Shown: positions 12,396 to 26,050 of the stretch, in pieces
Numbering within the stretch: the stretch's first letter is position 1
Layout of the letters: each line of letters opens with the position of its first letter
Source of the DNA: Sympetrum striolatum
Lineage: Eukaryota > Arthropoda > Insecta > Odonata > Libellulidae
Length of the DNA stretch: 64,000 bases
Assembly: GCA_947579665.1 (NCBI GenBank)
Contig: OX388350.1
Coordinates: forward strand, 86,509,152 to 86,573,151
Direction of reading: 5' to 3'
Position numbers and translations under genes: made by a program
Notes under the pieces: model-generated
The model's input: the letters and a program-made list of their open reading frames with translations, nothing else
What the model was told of the DNA's origin: nothing
The model's database searches: none

Positions 12396-15300
12396 ATCTT
12401 TGCACCTTTTTCAGGAGAGGTGAACGTGACGTTCATAGAAACGGCAAAAAATTCGAATAAATATCCTAAAATTCTGACACAGTCATGACTAGTTGTTTTA
12501 GATTTTCTAACGAAAATATCACTTTGCCTCTTATTGCAAGAGAAATAAATTACGCAAGATTACAGATTAATTTGGTGCGTTAGTAATCTCTTAATGTTAT
12601 TGAGGCTAAATCATAATAATAGCAGTCAGGGAATACGCAACAGAAGTTATATGGTATAAATGTATAAAGACATACATGTAATACGAATCAAATATTTTGT
12701 CAGCAAGAAATTTCTCAATATTTTTTCCGGCAATATTACTCCACCTATGTCAATGTCATTGGTGATATATAAAAAATAATCATTGCAATTCTATATTTAC
12801 TTGGTTAGAAAGAGATGTCCTTGTACGTCCTTTTTCATGGACTCTCTTCCATCAATTCGATTCAGGACTTTCTCAACGGCCTTCGATTTTCGGGAAATGC
12901 GTTAATTCGCTACCATTCGAATCAGGGACGCCATCGGAAAATCACGTTTCGCTTAGGGAAGTAAAACCCCAATCTGCGAAAGGTAAACTCATCGATTTAG
13001 TCCGTCAAATGGAAGCATTAAAGCGGAAAAGCTATTGGAAAAGGAATAATCAATGTTTGAACGACAGGTAACAGGTCCGACGGACGATACTTTACCAGAG
13101 CCATTCGGACGAAAACTCTTATGACCCTCAGTATCATTGAGTCTCAAAAGAGCTAAAAAAGGAAACTTTTACGTGCTCAGAGAGCGATTACTGAAAAATT
13201 ACTAACTCAATCTAATTTTGAAGAGCCATTTTTAAGTGACCGTTGCTCTAGAAGTTGCGTTACTGTCGACGTTTTCAGTGTGGTGGCCCACAAACTTTAT
13301 AGCGGAGCAGTCGTGAATGACAACCGCTGCTGCTATTATTCAGCAAAACTATTGACGCTCACAAGATTTGATGAGATTCTTTTTTTCTGGCTGTATATTT
13401 ATGTTTCACGTACATCATGGTATAAAACAGCGTAAACTCACGCACGGCTGTCAATTTTATCTTCGGCATATTACTTCACGCCTTTTCATGACCCTCCCTT
13501 AAATATAACTTTGAAATCACTAATGCAGAACATGCCTAAATGTTAATCTTTATAGATGCAGCACAGTGATAAACTACTGCTGTATAATTTAGAAGCAAAA
13601 CACAGATAATTATATATATTTCCTAGTTGTGAATACCGTTGGAATATTGTGGAAAAGGCAAAATCAAAACTTGAGGAAGAATCATGAATTTTGCTTTATT
13701 TAGAACGCATCAGCCAAAGAACTGCCTTTAGTGTTTTAATTTTTGTTTTATTGTTTTAATAACATCTAAATTATAAATTCTAATAAAACATTCCTCTACT
13801 TATGTACGAAAGACTTAGTGATTTAAATCAATTTAATATTAATCTGACTTTCTTATTGTGCTATGTAACATATTAAGATATTCTCCGAAGCCCCTCTCCG
13901 AATTAATGGTCCATATTCAAAGAAAAGAGATCTTCCTATGTCATTGTGGGTGAACAATGCGAGCATTCTTTTGCTGCAGATTCCGTATATATTCCAAGTT
14001 TATCATCTGTGTCTTTTGAAAGAACGAATCCTTCCTTCCGACATTCTTTCCAATCTGCCTTCGGGAGACGTGCTCTTTTGTGTGCCTGATTTCATTTTCT
14101 TTTTACAATATATTTCATAAAATTCTCTGCTATTCCAAGAGTTTCTTCATTATACAGCCCATTATCATTATTTATGCTATTCCATGAAACAAAATATATT
14201 TTTAATTGTAGCCCAACAGCAAAATATATTTGAGTGTAAGATATTAGTTAATTTCTTTTTAAGTCCTCAAAAAGATCAAAGTCCGGAAGGGTTTAACGAA
14301 ATTTCTTAAGCCGATACAAAAGAGCTTCTTCTACGAGATAATTATTTTACAACATTATTTAGTGCTAATTAATGAGTCCATAACTTCTATTTGACGTTTA
14401 TTCAGTTGATGAACTTCGTATTCACTGCTTCCTAAAAAGCACTTTCCTGTGTTAATTTTATTTGCCGTTGGAAGAACATTTTGCCGATGTCCGTCCGTTT
14501 TATTTTCATTTAAATACATTTTCTCCAACAGGGCCTTTTTCGGAGGATTCCTTTAGTTGATGAATTCCCTTCTTTTATAACGATGCCGAGTTGCCCCTTT
14601 CTTTAATGGATTCTCTGATTCAATTTGCTGGTGCATTCCCCGCGGTCACTGAACACAACATACATTATTCCATCAAATGCCTTTCTTTTCCAAGTCGATC
14701 CGCCGCTTCCAATTATTTCAATCTACAACTCTGTTTACTTCCGTTGCGAATGTACTATTTTCGTTCGTCTTTTTGTATTTGCATTCTAGTAAATGTATCG
14801 TACATACTCTCAGCGTTCCTTCTACTTTTCTGCTATCTTCCTTTCAATGCATCGTTTTGTTTATTTTTATCATCACCATCTTTTATCTTCAAACTACGAC
14901 ATCTCAATGCATGGAATATTTTCAATTTGTCTTCTGCTACTGCATAAAGAAAGTAGGCATCTCATTCATTTATGCAAAATCCTGTTCATGACAAATTCGT
15001 GACTCTGTATTGTGTAATTTCTTTCGGGCACTCCTTGTTGGACTCTCTGGAAACTTTTATTCTTAGTGTAATTGTGACGCACCTCAATGTACTTTTCTAC
15101 CAATAGTGTCGTAAAAGGGGAAGTAATTCTAATGGAAACAATATACTTAGGTACTCGTTATATATATATATATACCATGAAACACTTATACGCAAAGAAA
15201 AGCGATTTCCGAGCACGATTCCGTTACCAAATCCTAAAGTTTATAAATAACGAATGTAACTGCCACTCATGCCGTGGTGTGACTTTTAAAGTATACAGGC

Positions 15301-17219
15301 GTAGACACTCGAATCAACGCCTAGGTTGACCAACTTTTGCAATGCATTGCGTAAGATTGCGTAACATCCCTCTGAGATAATTAATGGATACAGTCTGCTA
15401 TTGAGCCCAACTCCGTCCTGCAACTTGCACAAGATACATCCCCCACTTTTCGACCTATTCTCCATCTGTTTCCAACAGCAATGCCGACTGAACTAAGGGA
15501 AGTTGTTATTTAAGAGGTTTCCGCCCCTGAAACATTCATCCGGAAATGCATGCGGTGTTCCCATAGGTCCTGCGGTTGTTGGCCAAACGGGTGGAATATT
15601 TATCTCTCTCCCCGCAAACGAATTACGACATTAATTCTCTCGAAACTTTGAATGGAACTGGGAGAGGTATGTCAGAGGATTTCCCATGAGAGAGAATCGG
15701 GAGTAATTTACCTCCTCAAGGATTGTTCGGAAAGGTGTCCTTATTGAGATTTATGCCTCCTCTGGCGGATCACTAGAAAACTAGAAGTATCCAGCGGAAT
15801 TTTCGTATCTTCAGACTTTTATCTTTTGCGTTACTAACTTGTTCTAACAGCTTCACCAATACTATGGATTCGCCTTAGCCCTTGTTAGCAAGATATACGA
15901 TCATAAGTTATAGATTTAGAGAGAAGTAAATCTACTCGAACCGGAGGTGTCTCTCGTATGGTAAATTATATATCCCTGTGATCCTGAAATTGTTTTGGAA
16001 GGATAAAATGGACTTGGAAATACAGCCAATGCTATTTCCTTTCAAAATATTATATTATACCCTTCACAAATTCGTTTTACATTTGTGTCCGTTCTGATGT
16101 AGGTTTAATAAATTAAATATTAAAATGAAGTTTGATAAATTATTCACTGAGTTTTATATCGCCACCATAGACAAACCTTTTGCCCCTCCAAAAATATCAC
16201 GCAATGAATATATAAAACAATCGCAAAACCTTAAGTAGCAATAGGAAAAGAGTGTCTAGAATGTATTAATTACAAAGTGACTGACGGTTGGATGGAATGG
16301 AAAAGATAGAGCGAAGTTGAATTAGTCTGAATTAAGCATCAAATTATTAAAAGGTTAAATTTCTAAGGTTTTAATTTTATAATAGTAAATAAACTTATAG
16401 AATGCTACGAATTTTGAACCAAGGAGGAGGAAGATGATCAACTTCCTGGATTCTTCTTTATTTTTTTTTGTGTGAGAATGTAATGTATAAAATAGGAGCA
16501 GATAAATTTGCAACAAATTTTATTGTATCGTAGTAAATTGGAATCTGGTTTAAGATATGTTGGTGACGTGCCTTGCGTTACGTTAGGTCAATTCACTTAC
16601 ACCAGAGGGGAGCAATTCAGCAAAGGAATCCTTTTTTCCAATTCTGTGCAGCTTTACTGAAATATTTTGCTCGATTTCCTACTCTTAATCTTAATAATTG
16701 AAGTGACAAGAGCATATTCTATCTTGAGGAAAGCAATATTTACTTTTTGCATCATTATTTCCTTTGTTTTCTACATTTCCCCCCCAAGAACAATTGTTCC
16801 GTATCCGATATCAATTTAACCAGAAAGAGACAATAGAACCAATAATTGCAAAAGAATTGAATTTATTGAAATACAGTAATTATAGACGGATGCTATAATC
16901 ATTAACATTTTTATTTGCTGTCGTTTTTGCTATTTTTTTTTCTATTGCATTTCCCTTTGTCAACCTCTTTCCCATTTTTTCTTTCTTTACCGTCAATTCT
17001 CTGTTCCAGTGGTTCGATAAAGGAGATATTGGAAAAGTTATAAATGCTTGAGTCACCACATACATAAGTGAATACAGCGAATAATTGTTTAGATAAAACA
17101 GTAAAAATCCTGTAGTTTATTACAGAAAGTAGATAAATAATTTATTTGAATAATTGCAGTTTTTTAGGCAATAATAATATCACCGAAGAAGATAACATAC
17201 ATTCGTGTACTCCTGACCT
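12396..17219. other. No gene recognised; pyrimidine-rich block at 14580-14960
   Basis: AT-rich DNA. The block at 14580-14960 is pyrimidine-rich on the plus strand and therefore open in several overlapping frames, whose hydrophobic, Ser/Leu/Phe-rich products look compositional rather than coding. A GC-richer patch occurs around 15370-15780, and a short TA run near 15160. Confidence 0.5.
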
Positions 17220-17297
17220 TAATAATAATGCCGTCTTTTTCATGGGCGAATTTTAGCCTTTCAAGGCCAATTAACCCATTCTTTATTTTATTCTTTT
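17220..17297 (-). mobile_element. SINE-C 3' fragment
   Basis: This matches the 3' part of the SINE at 45711-45947: AATAATAATGCCGTCTT, then GAATTTTAGCCT and a CCAATTAACCC-like segment on the plus strand, i.e. an (ATT)n-ended element on the minus strand. The tRNA-like head is missing, so it is a 5'-truncated or decayed copy. Confidence 0.6.
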
Positions 17298-18159
17298 TTG
17301 GAATTTTTCCTTTTTATCAATTTTTAATTTTTTTATTACGATTTTATTTTCAGTTTCGGGATAGTTTAAATTGCGTATTCCGCTTTAATCGCGTCCAATT
17401 CTTCATCTGCCATTTTCTCCTCCGATTTTAAATCATTCCGATCAATAGTTAAATTCCGAACCTTCAGAGCATTGCTGCTATTTCAATTTCAAATGCTTCG
17501 AATGCCGCACCTTTGGTTTCTCTTTTTTTCCCTATCGCCATCGATTTCCAGGTGCTTCCATTTCATGCACAAATTCAGATGATTGGATATTCAACCGACA
17601 GCGCTGGAGATGCGTTGCGCGGTCTTACTCAAATTACGTACAATTTTAGTCATGTGCTACTGTGGCATCATTCTTGCAAATCTTTCGAAATTTCGGTCAA
17701 TTATGGAATTTATTAGCCTTTTGTTCTAAAATACACTGCATATTTCTGGCTCTTATTAGTAATTTGTACCTTTATTTTTTGTAATTTAGAGGTGTAAGTA
17801 AATGTGTTATAAATTTGCTTAGTAAATTTCACAAAATGGTGGTGCTTTTTATCGAAGTCTTCAGAGTTTCGTTTTTAGACAATCTTCCATAATACGGATG
17901 TGTATATCCAAAATAAAATTTTGTCAAAAAGAATTCTGGCTGGGAATGTAAGATCTTGGGAATTCTTTCTCTTCCCCACCACTATAAAGCTAAGTGAATA
18001 CTCATATGTTAATTATTTTATAATTAAAAAGTATTAATATCATTGAAGATACATGTTTTTGTTGTTATTGTCGTTATTTATTGATTGCATTGTTGAATGA
18101 TGAATTGCCATGTGTTTTGTATTTAAGAGGAGTATTAATTTAGTATTAATGGGGAGTAT
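17298..18159. other. No gene recognised
   Basis: T-rich on the plus strand to about 17560, then ordinary AT-rich DNA. Only short frames are present and nothing identifiable was seen. Confidence 0.5.
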
Positions 18160-18210
18160 AACTTTAGTCTAACTACGGCGGAATTTTGTAAAATAAATAC
18201 ATAAATAAAA
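18160..18210 (+). mobile_element. Possible retroposon 3' end with A-rich tail
   Basis: The sequence ends in AAAATAAATACATAAATAAA (18189-18208), like the tails at 3374-3388 and 10001-10016. No matching body was recognised, so this rests on the tail alone. Confidence 0.25.
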
Positions 18211-20119
18211 GTAGATAACGCACAATGAACTGTGCTCAAAAAGTTGCAGGGCGTCAAACGTGGCATAGTTTTACTGAAAATCGACAATCTTTCTTGCGTT
18301 AAGTTTTGTTTGGCAGTTTTAGTCCATCATTTTTTTACTTACAACTCTTAAAGACTAGTAAGGCTATTATTACACAATGTATGGAAAATAGGCTTTTATA
18401 CTGAATTTCTAAACCGCCTTATTTTCCAATCGTTAAATTCAACAACTCATATACTCCATCGATTTGAATATCTCTTCCAGAAAAATAGGTAATCATCCGT
18501 TCAACTAAGACTTCGCTTCGTTTGGCATCTTTGATCAGCGGCTACAGATATCGCCCAAGGCGCCCTTTAAGGTCGTCCCTTTGTAATTAATGTGCAAATT
18601 TCCAATATCCTCTCTCAAAAAGAAAACAATTTTTTGCCTTTTGAGAGTTTTTATAACCTAGTCCAATAAGTGACGTTTTATGATAAAATGTAGAAGCTCG
18701 TTTCTGTTTCTTTACGCTTCTCGATAGAAGGTAAGGTTTGTTTTAAAATTGCGGTTCCATCCCTTCAGCGTGTCTATAGACGATACAGTCACAGTAAACA
18801 AATATTATTCAGTGAAAGATGAAAGTACCTCATTTGCTATTTTCTAATAATCCAAAAATGTGCGACACGCAATGGAAGACAGTGAGCAACTGTCCATAAA
18901 CGCTGAAACAATAAATACTACTGGAAAATTACACTTCGCAGGATAAGGAATATACCAAACGCCAAAAAATGTATTCTCCCGTTTCAAATCAAAAGTACGC
19001 AAAAATCGTTGGCATAAAATAATACGTGAGGAATGATACATCTCACGAAAAGACATAAAAACTTCTTATTTCTTACAGCAGGTATTGAAGTTTAAATAAA
19101 ATTGGCGTGTACGAATGGTATTGACCTAAAGTAATAGCTTCAAGTATCGGAAATGACGTTTCGACACAGCCATACCAATACACATGGAAGCCATTCAATC
19201 AGAGTTCCAGCAGACGTGTGAGCACGGCTGGGATACAGGTGACCTGAAGAGGAAATTGGGGAGAAAGGTCGCAGGGCGTGCCATTATTGATTAACACGCA
19301 CACGGGTCTTTGTAACGCTCTGCTGTATTAATCCACCTTTCCTTCTTTTTATTGCTCACCATCTCGAACTGAACGGAATTTTAATATGGGATCAGATGTG
19401 TCCGTCGGAAGTCATTTAGTTTCCTCGAAAAACGTCTCTCAACATGAAAAACAATAAAATGACGAACGAAAATGCGGCGGTAAAATATTAACAACATCAC
19501 CTTGTTACTCCCATATGAAATATTGAAGCATATAAAGATGTCGTCGGGTATTCGACCGTTAATGCATCATCCCCACTGCTACGACCAAAACCCCGTATTG
19601 GTAAAGGCTTAAAGAAGTTACTGTAAACAATAAGCGAATCATTATTACGTCATAAAAGAACACATGATTTCGTGGAATTTACGTTTCACGTAAAATGTAC
19701 GTGACTTTCTGAGTACACAGAGGGATGTGGTTGCAGAAATTAAATCGTTTATTTTCCTGGCATCGCAGAAATACTCTGATATTTCCATACCTCGAGTCCA
19801 TGTCAAAGGTCATTCTGAGGAATGGCTCCCAATTCTTGCCAAACAAGGGTAAAACGTCAGACTATCGGGCTATTTATCTTCTCCACTCCTGGCGGTGATC
19901 CTCCGAACTAAACTCTATAGGAAAGCGGAAACTCCCTATCTTCTGAACGGAGCGATTGACCTGATTTACCTTATTTCACGATACTATAGATGGCACTAAA
20001 AACAAAGCAGCTCATAGGAAAATAGCAAAACTAAAAATAATAAGAAATTTTTTCTACGAGTGATAATTTATACTTCATTTGCGTAGGTATAATGTGTGTA
20101 AACCTTAGAACAAGACGTT
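18211..20119. other. No gene or repeat recognised
   Basis: Ordinary AT-rich sequence with a somewhat GC-richer patch at 19140-19340. No domain, RNA gene or element boundary was seen. Confidence 0.55.
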
Positions 20120-20345
20120 GCAACGTTGTATACGTTCTAACTCTATGTGCGCCAGACGGCATATATCTTGGGTGAGACATCGGCTGTCGCCTTTTATTGG
20201 CTTTCTCAGACCAAAAGAGTCGGCAATCAATTCAACCTTATAAATTCCCTCCCCATCAAAGCATGCATCCAACTGGATGTCGATCTCTACCTGGGGAGCT
20301 GACGCTCCAGTATAGCAATATTATACAACAAAATAAAGCTGAGAA
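20120..20345 (+). promoter_or_regulatory. Promoter/polyadenylation module, possible solo-LTR remnant
   Basis: A GC-richer stretch contains a TATA-like TTATAAATT at 20238-20246, a CTGGGGAGCTGACGCTCCAG near-palindrome at 20291-20310, and AATAAA at 20332-20337, about 95 bp after the TATA. That order resembles a compact LTR, but no clear TG...CA ends or target duplication could be defined. An ordinary promoter fragment or chance is equally possible. Confidence 0.2.
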
Positions 20346-22282
20346 CTGATTACGCTTTGGCATTCCCATTAATTATACGAGCAGATTCGTATAGTTCTTG
20401 ATTATAAAGTACAGTTTTTTACACCACAACCAATGCGTCACATGGCATTACATGCGCGCTTATTCATTTTTCTTTTGGCGCTGTAACATGAAAATATACC
20501 TTTCATGAACTTCTACGTCAATATTGTCTCTGGTACAAATTTACAAAAATTTTACAGAAGTTACTGAGGTATGAATAATACCTTTAATTTTGGTCACTCG
20601 TAATAAATTGGAAATAATCCATCATTGTGTAGTGCTTAACTGGACTCGTTTCACATACAGCATTTTGGCTCTGTTGGAATAGCAAGTGAAAAGTAACTCT
20701 CGCTTCATTCTGCCTTGTAAACTTCTTTCCCTCTCGAATGCTATAAGTAAGCAATGGTGTGTGGTATCTGGATTCAAACACCCTTCGAACTATTGAATAA
20801 CCACGCAGATGTGTGCTTTATTATTCGAGATATACGTTTTAGTATAATTAAAAATACAACTAAATGTAAAAGAGAAAAGTATACTTGTGCATTTAAGGAA
20901 TGAATTTCGTACGAAACTGTTGAAGAAACTCGAAATAGGTAGCTAATCCCATTGGCACACAACGGACATACACACAGTATATTCTACTTGTTTATCAATG
21001 TTTCATTCGCATTTTTACAAATGGGGCGTCGTATATTTTATTAAATCAAAACTTAGATTCTTCGCATTGTTCTTATCTTTCTAACTTCACGTTATATTTT
21101 ATTCTCTCCTTTCCATGATAACATTTAAACCTCCATTTGCAGTAGAAGTCACTTAAAATGTTTATTTGCTCCAGAGAACACAGGATTTCCCTGATCATAC
21201 AGATCAAAGGTTTACTATTTAAAAATGGGTTAAACCTTTTGTACTCTGTTACCTCCTACTTTACTTTAAAGTTTAAGATTGTGAAAATTAGAAAATGCAA
21301 ATTTCTCTAAGCTCTCCTCATACGTGAGAGCTAAACGGAGGTCACCTTAAGGACAACAGCGTGTGCTTTGAAGGAAAATACTTTTTTGGATTCCTCTTTC
21401 TAAAAGAATGCAGCTCTTCTGTCATTTCAAAGTAAAGAGACAGTCCTCACTACCCGCATTAAAGTGTTAAAATGTTCTTTTATTTTCTGCTATTCAACTC
21501 CATTTCCTCTTTCTCCATTTATATTTCTCGGCGATTCTTTCAAGTTTTGCTTTGTTTTGGACACGTTCTCTCTTCTCTTCAAAATGCTTTTTCTGTTTCT
21601 TTTTTTCTTGTGAAGATGTTTCTCAGAAAAGTAAAATTTTAAGGTTTCTTCGTTTGAAGAACAGACTGCTTTAGTCAAGAAAATGGGTCGTTCCATAGAC
21701 ATGAATTTTTAAGGAATTAAATTCCTGCTCATACTTATATATTGTTTGAGATTTTCTCTTTCATTCTCGATTACCATTTTGTTGAGATTTTATAAACATT
21801 ATCTGGAAAAAGTTACCGTGAATGAAGTGTTTGTTTCAAGACGGAAGGTCAGCTCTTAATTTAAGTTTTTCATGAAACAAAGAACTAAGGACCTTGTTAG
21901 AACTGAATTAAGATTGAATTCTTGAAATAATGCATCAATTTTGCATAAAATTATCACTTTCTTATAGCATTTACTATCCTCAAAAATACCTTCATGTTTA
22001 TATACATTTTTAATGACAAACAGACTCTTTAATTTTCCAATAAATTCTGAATGCAAATGTATTTATCGATAAATGGTAATACATAAGACACGCGGTACCG
22101 GCAAATAGCCCGAGGCCATAATAGCAGGTTATTCAAACTAATTTTCTCCATAAATTACTATGTTATAACTATTTACATATTTATTAATAAATTTCTATTT
22201 TCATATTCACAAAGAACAAATCTAGGGAGTAATAGTGCTTATTGCTCACCTCACGGAGAAATTCAGCTCAGCTACTTTGCGC
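20346..22282. other. No gene recognised
   Basis: AT-rich. A pyrimidine-rich stretch at 21480-21620 gives a compositional open frame on the minus strand. Nothing else can be supported. Confidence 0.55.
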
Positions 22283-22296
22283 ATTGCCATGGAAAC
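22283..22296. promoter_or_regulatory. X-box-like palindrome (candidate RFX site)
   Basis: ATTGCCATGGAAAC matches the animal RFX X-box GTTGCCATGGCAAC at 12 of 14 positions, with both half-sites in the correct spacing. It lies about 50 bp before a GC/purine-rich block. Function is inferred from motif similarity only. Confidence 0.3.
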
Positions 22297-22339
22297 GTTG
22301 CTTATTTCTTCATCATTTTCGCATTTCTCCCTCTAAAAT

Positions 22340-22620
22340 ATTTGTGGCGCGCGGTTGTTTGGTTAGCTGAGGGCCCCCAAAAAAAGGGTTTCACCCTTAT
22401 AAAGGGTGGAGACGTCAGGGAAGAGATTCTCGCCCTAGGGAAGGGAAAGTGGTATGAATGGGAGTTTTTTTCGCATGAACTGACATTTTTGTCGGGAAAG
22501 TTTGGCCCCTCTTTCGAGTTTCATCTCCAGCGGATATTCTCGTCTTCATTCGGAAAAGCCTTCATCGCAGCAGAATGCCGTCGAGCGGAAAAACGGATTG
22601 CTTCAGACAGAAAGGAGTAA
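22340..22620. other. GC- and purine-rich block
   Basis: Rich in G and A on the plus strand (GGGAAGGGAAAGTGG, GGGTGGAGACGTCAGGG), in contrast with the flanks. An open plus-strand frame spans most of it but shows no domain. It is one of the recurring blocks described in the summary. Confidence 0.5.
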
Positions 22621-23816
22621 TCAATGAGATGAAGTAATAACGCGCCCTTCGAAGGCTTAACTCATCACCGTCACTCAGATGACGGCGAAAGAGAATTCAA
22701 TGAGTTTTAATAAATGAATGACTTAATTTATATAACTAAGCCCGATTAGGAAATGATTCCTAAAATATACAGACCATTGACTGAGACGTGTTTATGCCTA
22801 AATAACTAGATTTTGGAGAAAGAGAACATAAAAAATCACGGAAATCCAAGCAAAGGAATCAGTTTGACGATATAAACTTTAAACTACTGATTCCTTTATA
22901 TTGTGCTTGCTCGGAAAATAGTATTACATGTACGAAAAAAACGATATTATAAAGGAAGATGTACTCACCAACCTTCATGCTTAGTGAATTTCCTTGAGTT
23001 GTCTTCCAAATGGAAAGGTTGGACAATCCTGCAACATATAGGTATTATCAATTAGCTTAATCGTCTAGATTGATAGAACTATGTTTAAATGGATGATTGA
23101 ACCTAACATAAAATAATTCATTTATGAATCCCATTTATTAAAAAGTATCAATCATGGTGGAATTCAAAGATAAAAATTTGAGATAAATGCCTAAATGAGA
23201 GCTTATTCAACTGTTATTAAATTTCTTAAAACACGTGTGCCTCTAAATAAAAATAAGAGGTAAAACAAGATCTAATTACGCATGATTCACGTTGAGAATC
23301 CGTTATTTCCAAATATTTTCCTTTCCTCTACCTATACTGATGTTTTGATTTATTTTCATCAACTTAGCCGTAAAAATGCAAAACATAACTGTAAGCAGAT
23401 AAAAGGAATTCAATTACGAAACTAACTCATACGTCATGTTATTTTGGTAACTGGGAAGGTTTTTTCCTCGATAAATAGATAACTAGAGTCATAGTTAATT
23501 GCCTCATATTCCAAAATAAAGATATTGTCTCACGGCTATTATCAAACAGACCCAAATCTCGGGAAATACTTCGGCATTGTCTCACAATTGGTTTTCAAGG
23601 GAGCATGTTGCTTAAAACTACAAATTTTAGCCAAATGATTGTCTATTTTATTAAAATTTCTGCAATGTAAAATAAAGAACAAAATTCCACGACCGTAATA
23701 AGGTTCTAATCTCCTATCTTTTGTTGATTGTTTCAACTTCTATTATTTATAATTTAATTCTGTAAAAGAAATGAAAAAATTCACTAGATAAAAATACCTG
23801 GCATTTATCATCTTAT
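22621..23816. other. No gene or repeat recognised
   Basis: AT-rich DNA with a small hairpin (CCGTCA/TGACGG at about 22668-22685). No element or coding exon was recognised. Confidence 0.5.
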
Positions 23817-23962
23817 TATTAGAAATTGCTACAACTTTTAAGATTATTTTAACAGTTTCCCGATAACGTGGACACTTGACACCAAGGATATGAATAGAGA
23901 TCACAATAAAATTTCATATTCGCTGTTAAAGGTTTCTCTGATGGTCGTTGGTTCGATCCCAG

Positions 23963-24135
23963 AGAGCCATTTACATTACCCTATGCATTTATGTGGGGAT
24001 AACGAAGTGTAATTCTAGGACCTTCCCGGTAAGATATCGAATTCAAAATTTGTAAATTCGATATATTGCCGGGAAGGTCCTAAAATAACACTTCTTTATA
24101 CCCATATAAATGCGTAGGGTAATGTAAAGGGCTCT
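23963..24135. repeat. Imperfect inverted repeat, arms about 81 bp
   Basis: The left arm (23963-24043) and the reverse complement of the right arm (24054-24135) match with about nine mismatches (near 89%), separated by 10 bp. Each arm runs from AGAGCC through TTTACATTACCCTA and AGGACCTTCCCGG to ATATCGAATT. A single-arm version of the same module occurs at about 25711-25800, so this is a head-to-head duplication of one module. Confidence 0.85.
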
Positions 24136-24502
24136 CCAGGCGTCTGTACCATTTGAAACGTACGGCGGGAATTTCAAATTATTTATGATACAGTTTCGAA
24201 AATATTTTCAGCTATATCCCTGTAGGATGGGGAACTCAAAATAAAAAAATCCCAGAAAATCGCAATCGTTTATTAATATCTACAACACTATCACTGAATG
24301 TGTGGGAGTTTGAGGCCAGGAATGTGCATAATTTTTCCTGTTTAAATAAAATGCGGCGAATTTTAAATATTTTCAATCCTTTTTTTCTTTGAGGTCCTTC
24401 TCGATATGAAATCGACTTCAAATGTGTATCATTGATATGCTTGCAGAATGCGAGCAACTTATACTCGTATCTATTATGTATAGACGTTTCTCCGGATATA
24501 CC

Positions 24503-24815
24503 TATATATATCTATTATAAATAATTCCTTCTTCGGATTCATACATATATATAGATAGATAGATATATAGATAGGATACTAATCCACAGGCGTCATTGAC
24601 TTGAAATTTTTACAGCGTATAAGCCCTGACGTGAAACCTCCAGGAAAGGTGAGAAATTGATCATTCTGACCATGGGTTCGATCCCAGAAGGCCCTAAAAT
24701 CCCGATTTATCCCATTTAAATGTATTGCTTTGATTTTTGGGAATTTCTAAAAAAATACTTACCGGATAGGTAGAGAATATTAAAATTCGGCATGTGAATA
24801 GAGTTCATAAATGCA
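24503..24815 (+). repeat. Dispersed repeat module, copy B (partner at 233-555)
   Basis: This is a direct-orientation match to 233-555, with the same GATA-rich tract, GCGTCATTGACTTGAAA, GGTTCGATCCC (about 24675) and TTTAAATGTATTGCTTTGAT landmarks. It is embedded in the module cluster, which shows that the isolated copy near the left edge belongs to the same repeat family. Confidence 0.7.
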
Positions 24816-25319
24816 TTCCATATACGCTGTTAAAGTTTCCCTTATCGTCCTTGGTTTTTATTACATTATTTACGTCTCGGTTTCGAAAATATTTTATGCT
24901 ACTTCCCGGTATGATAGATAAACCAAAATCATAGGGGTCACGGGAAACGTCACTAAAAAACGTGCGTTTGACGCCAGGTGGGTACAAATTACTACTGTTT
25001 AAATTAATTTCGGCTATTTTTATTAATATTTTCAATCTCTTCCTTAATCATTTGAGGACCATCTCGATATGATATCGATTTGAAATTTATGTCATCAATA
25101 TGCTTGCAGTATGCATTGAGGGGATTTTCAAAAACATTTATGAGGCACTTCCTGGCAAATTAGAGAGGTGAAATTCGAAGGATTGCTGGAAACAGTGAAT
25201 TTTCGACGAAAACTATAAAGACATCTTCGAAGAAAGTTAGTTCGACGCTAGGTCAGGACAAATACTCTAATATTTAAAATGCATTGTGGCGATTTTTAAG
25301 ATTTATTAAAAATCCCTTC

Positions 25320-25920
25320 CTGATAATATGGAAACATGAAACTTGGCATGTAGATAGAGATCATGAATATATTTTATGTACACTGTTAAACGTCACACTG
25401 ATTCCTCAATGCAATTTTAAAGGGGATAACGGAATCCTATTTTAGGGCCTTCCCTGTATGATATCGAATTCAAACATTGTATTAAATAAGTTCAAGTCCA
25501 ACCGAGTAATAATTTGCATTAAAATGTACCAATAGGTCCTGGATTCGACACCAGGCTTATCTAAAATTAGAAATTGCTACGATTTTTAAGATTATTTTGA
25601 ACACCTTCCCGATATAATAAAAACTTTAAACTCGGCAAGTTAATAGAGATCATAAATACATTTCATATACGGTGTTTAAAGCTTCCCTGTTTGTCCTCGG
25701 TTCGATCCTAGAGAGCCATTTACATTACCCCATGCATTTCAAATGGAGATAATGAAGTCTGATTTTAGGACATTCCCTGTATGATATCGACTTAAAAATT
25801 GGAATCAAATAAGTTTTATTTTTACCGGCTAGTTACATGTATTCACATCTTCCAAAAGGTCCTGGGTTCGACACCAGGCGTCTCTACTGTTTGAAACGTA
25901 TGGCGGGAATTTCCAATTAC
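25320..25920 (+). repeat. Two adjacent tandem units of about 300 bp
   Basis: Unit 1 (25320-25611) and unit 2 (25612-25920) each begin with a GATATAAT-like segment, then AGAGATCATRAATA, a TATACGGTGTT-like segment, GGTATGATATCGA-type and CCTGG(A/G)TTCGACACCAGG segments. The T-arm-like motifs are 323 bp apart. Divergence is substantial, indicating old duplications. Confidence 0.65.
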
Positions 25921-26050
25921 GTTTAATTCATTAACCGAGGAGTTTGAAATTCTACGGCCAGGCATGTGAACAGAAGGATTACGTGGTCATTGTTTTAAGA
26001 TTTCGTTAAGACATTGCAACGTGTAGTACTTTAAGCATATGCTTACAGTA

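Noticed and set aside
14591..15002. Three overlapping hydrophobic frames
   Set aside because: The stretch is pyrimidine-rich and all frames are open together; no domain, splice signal or start context favours one.
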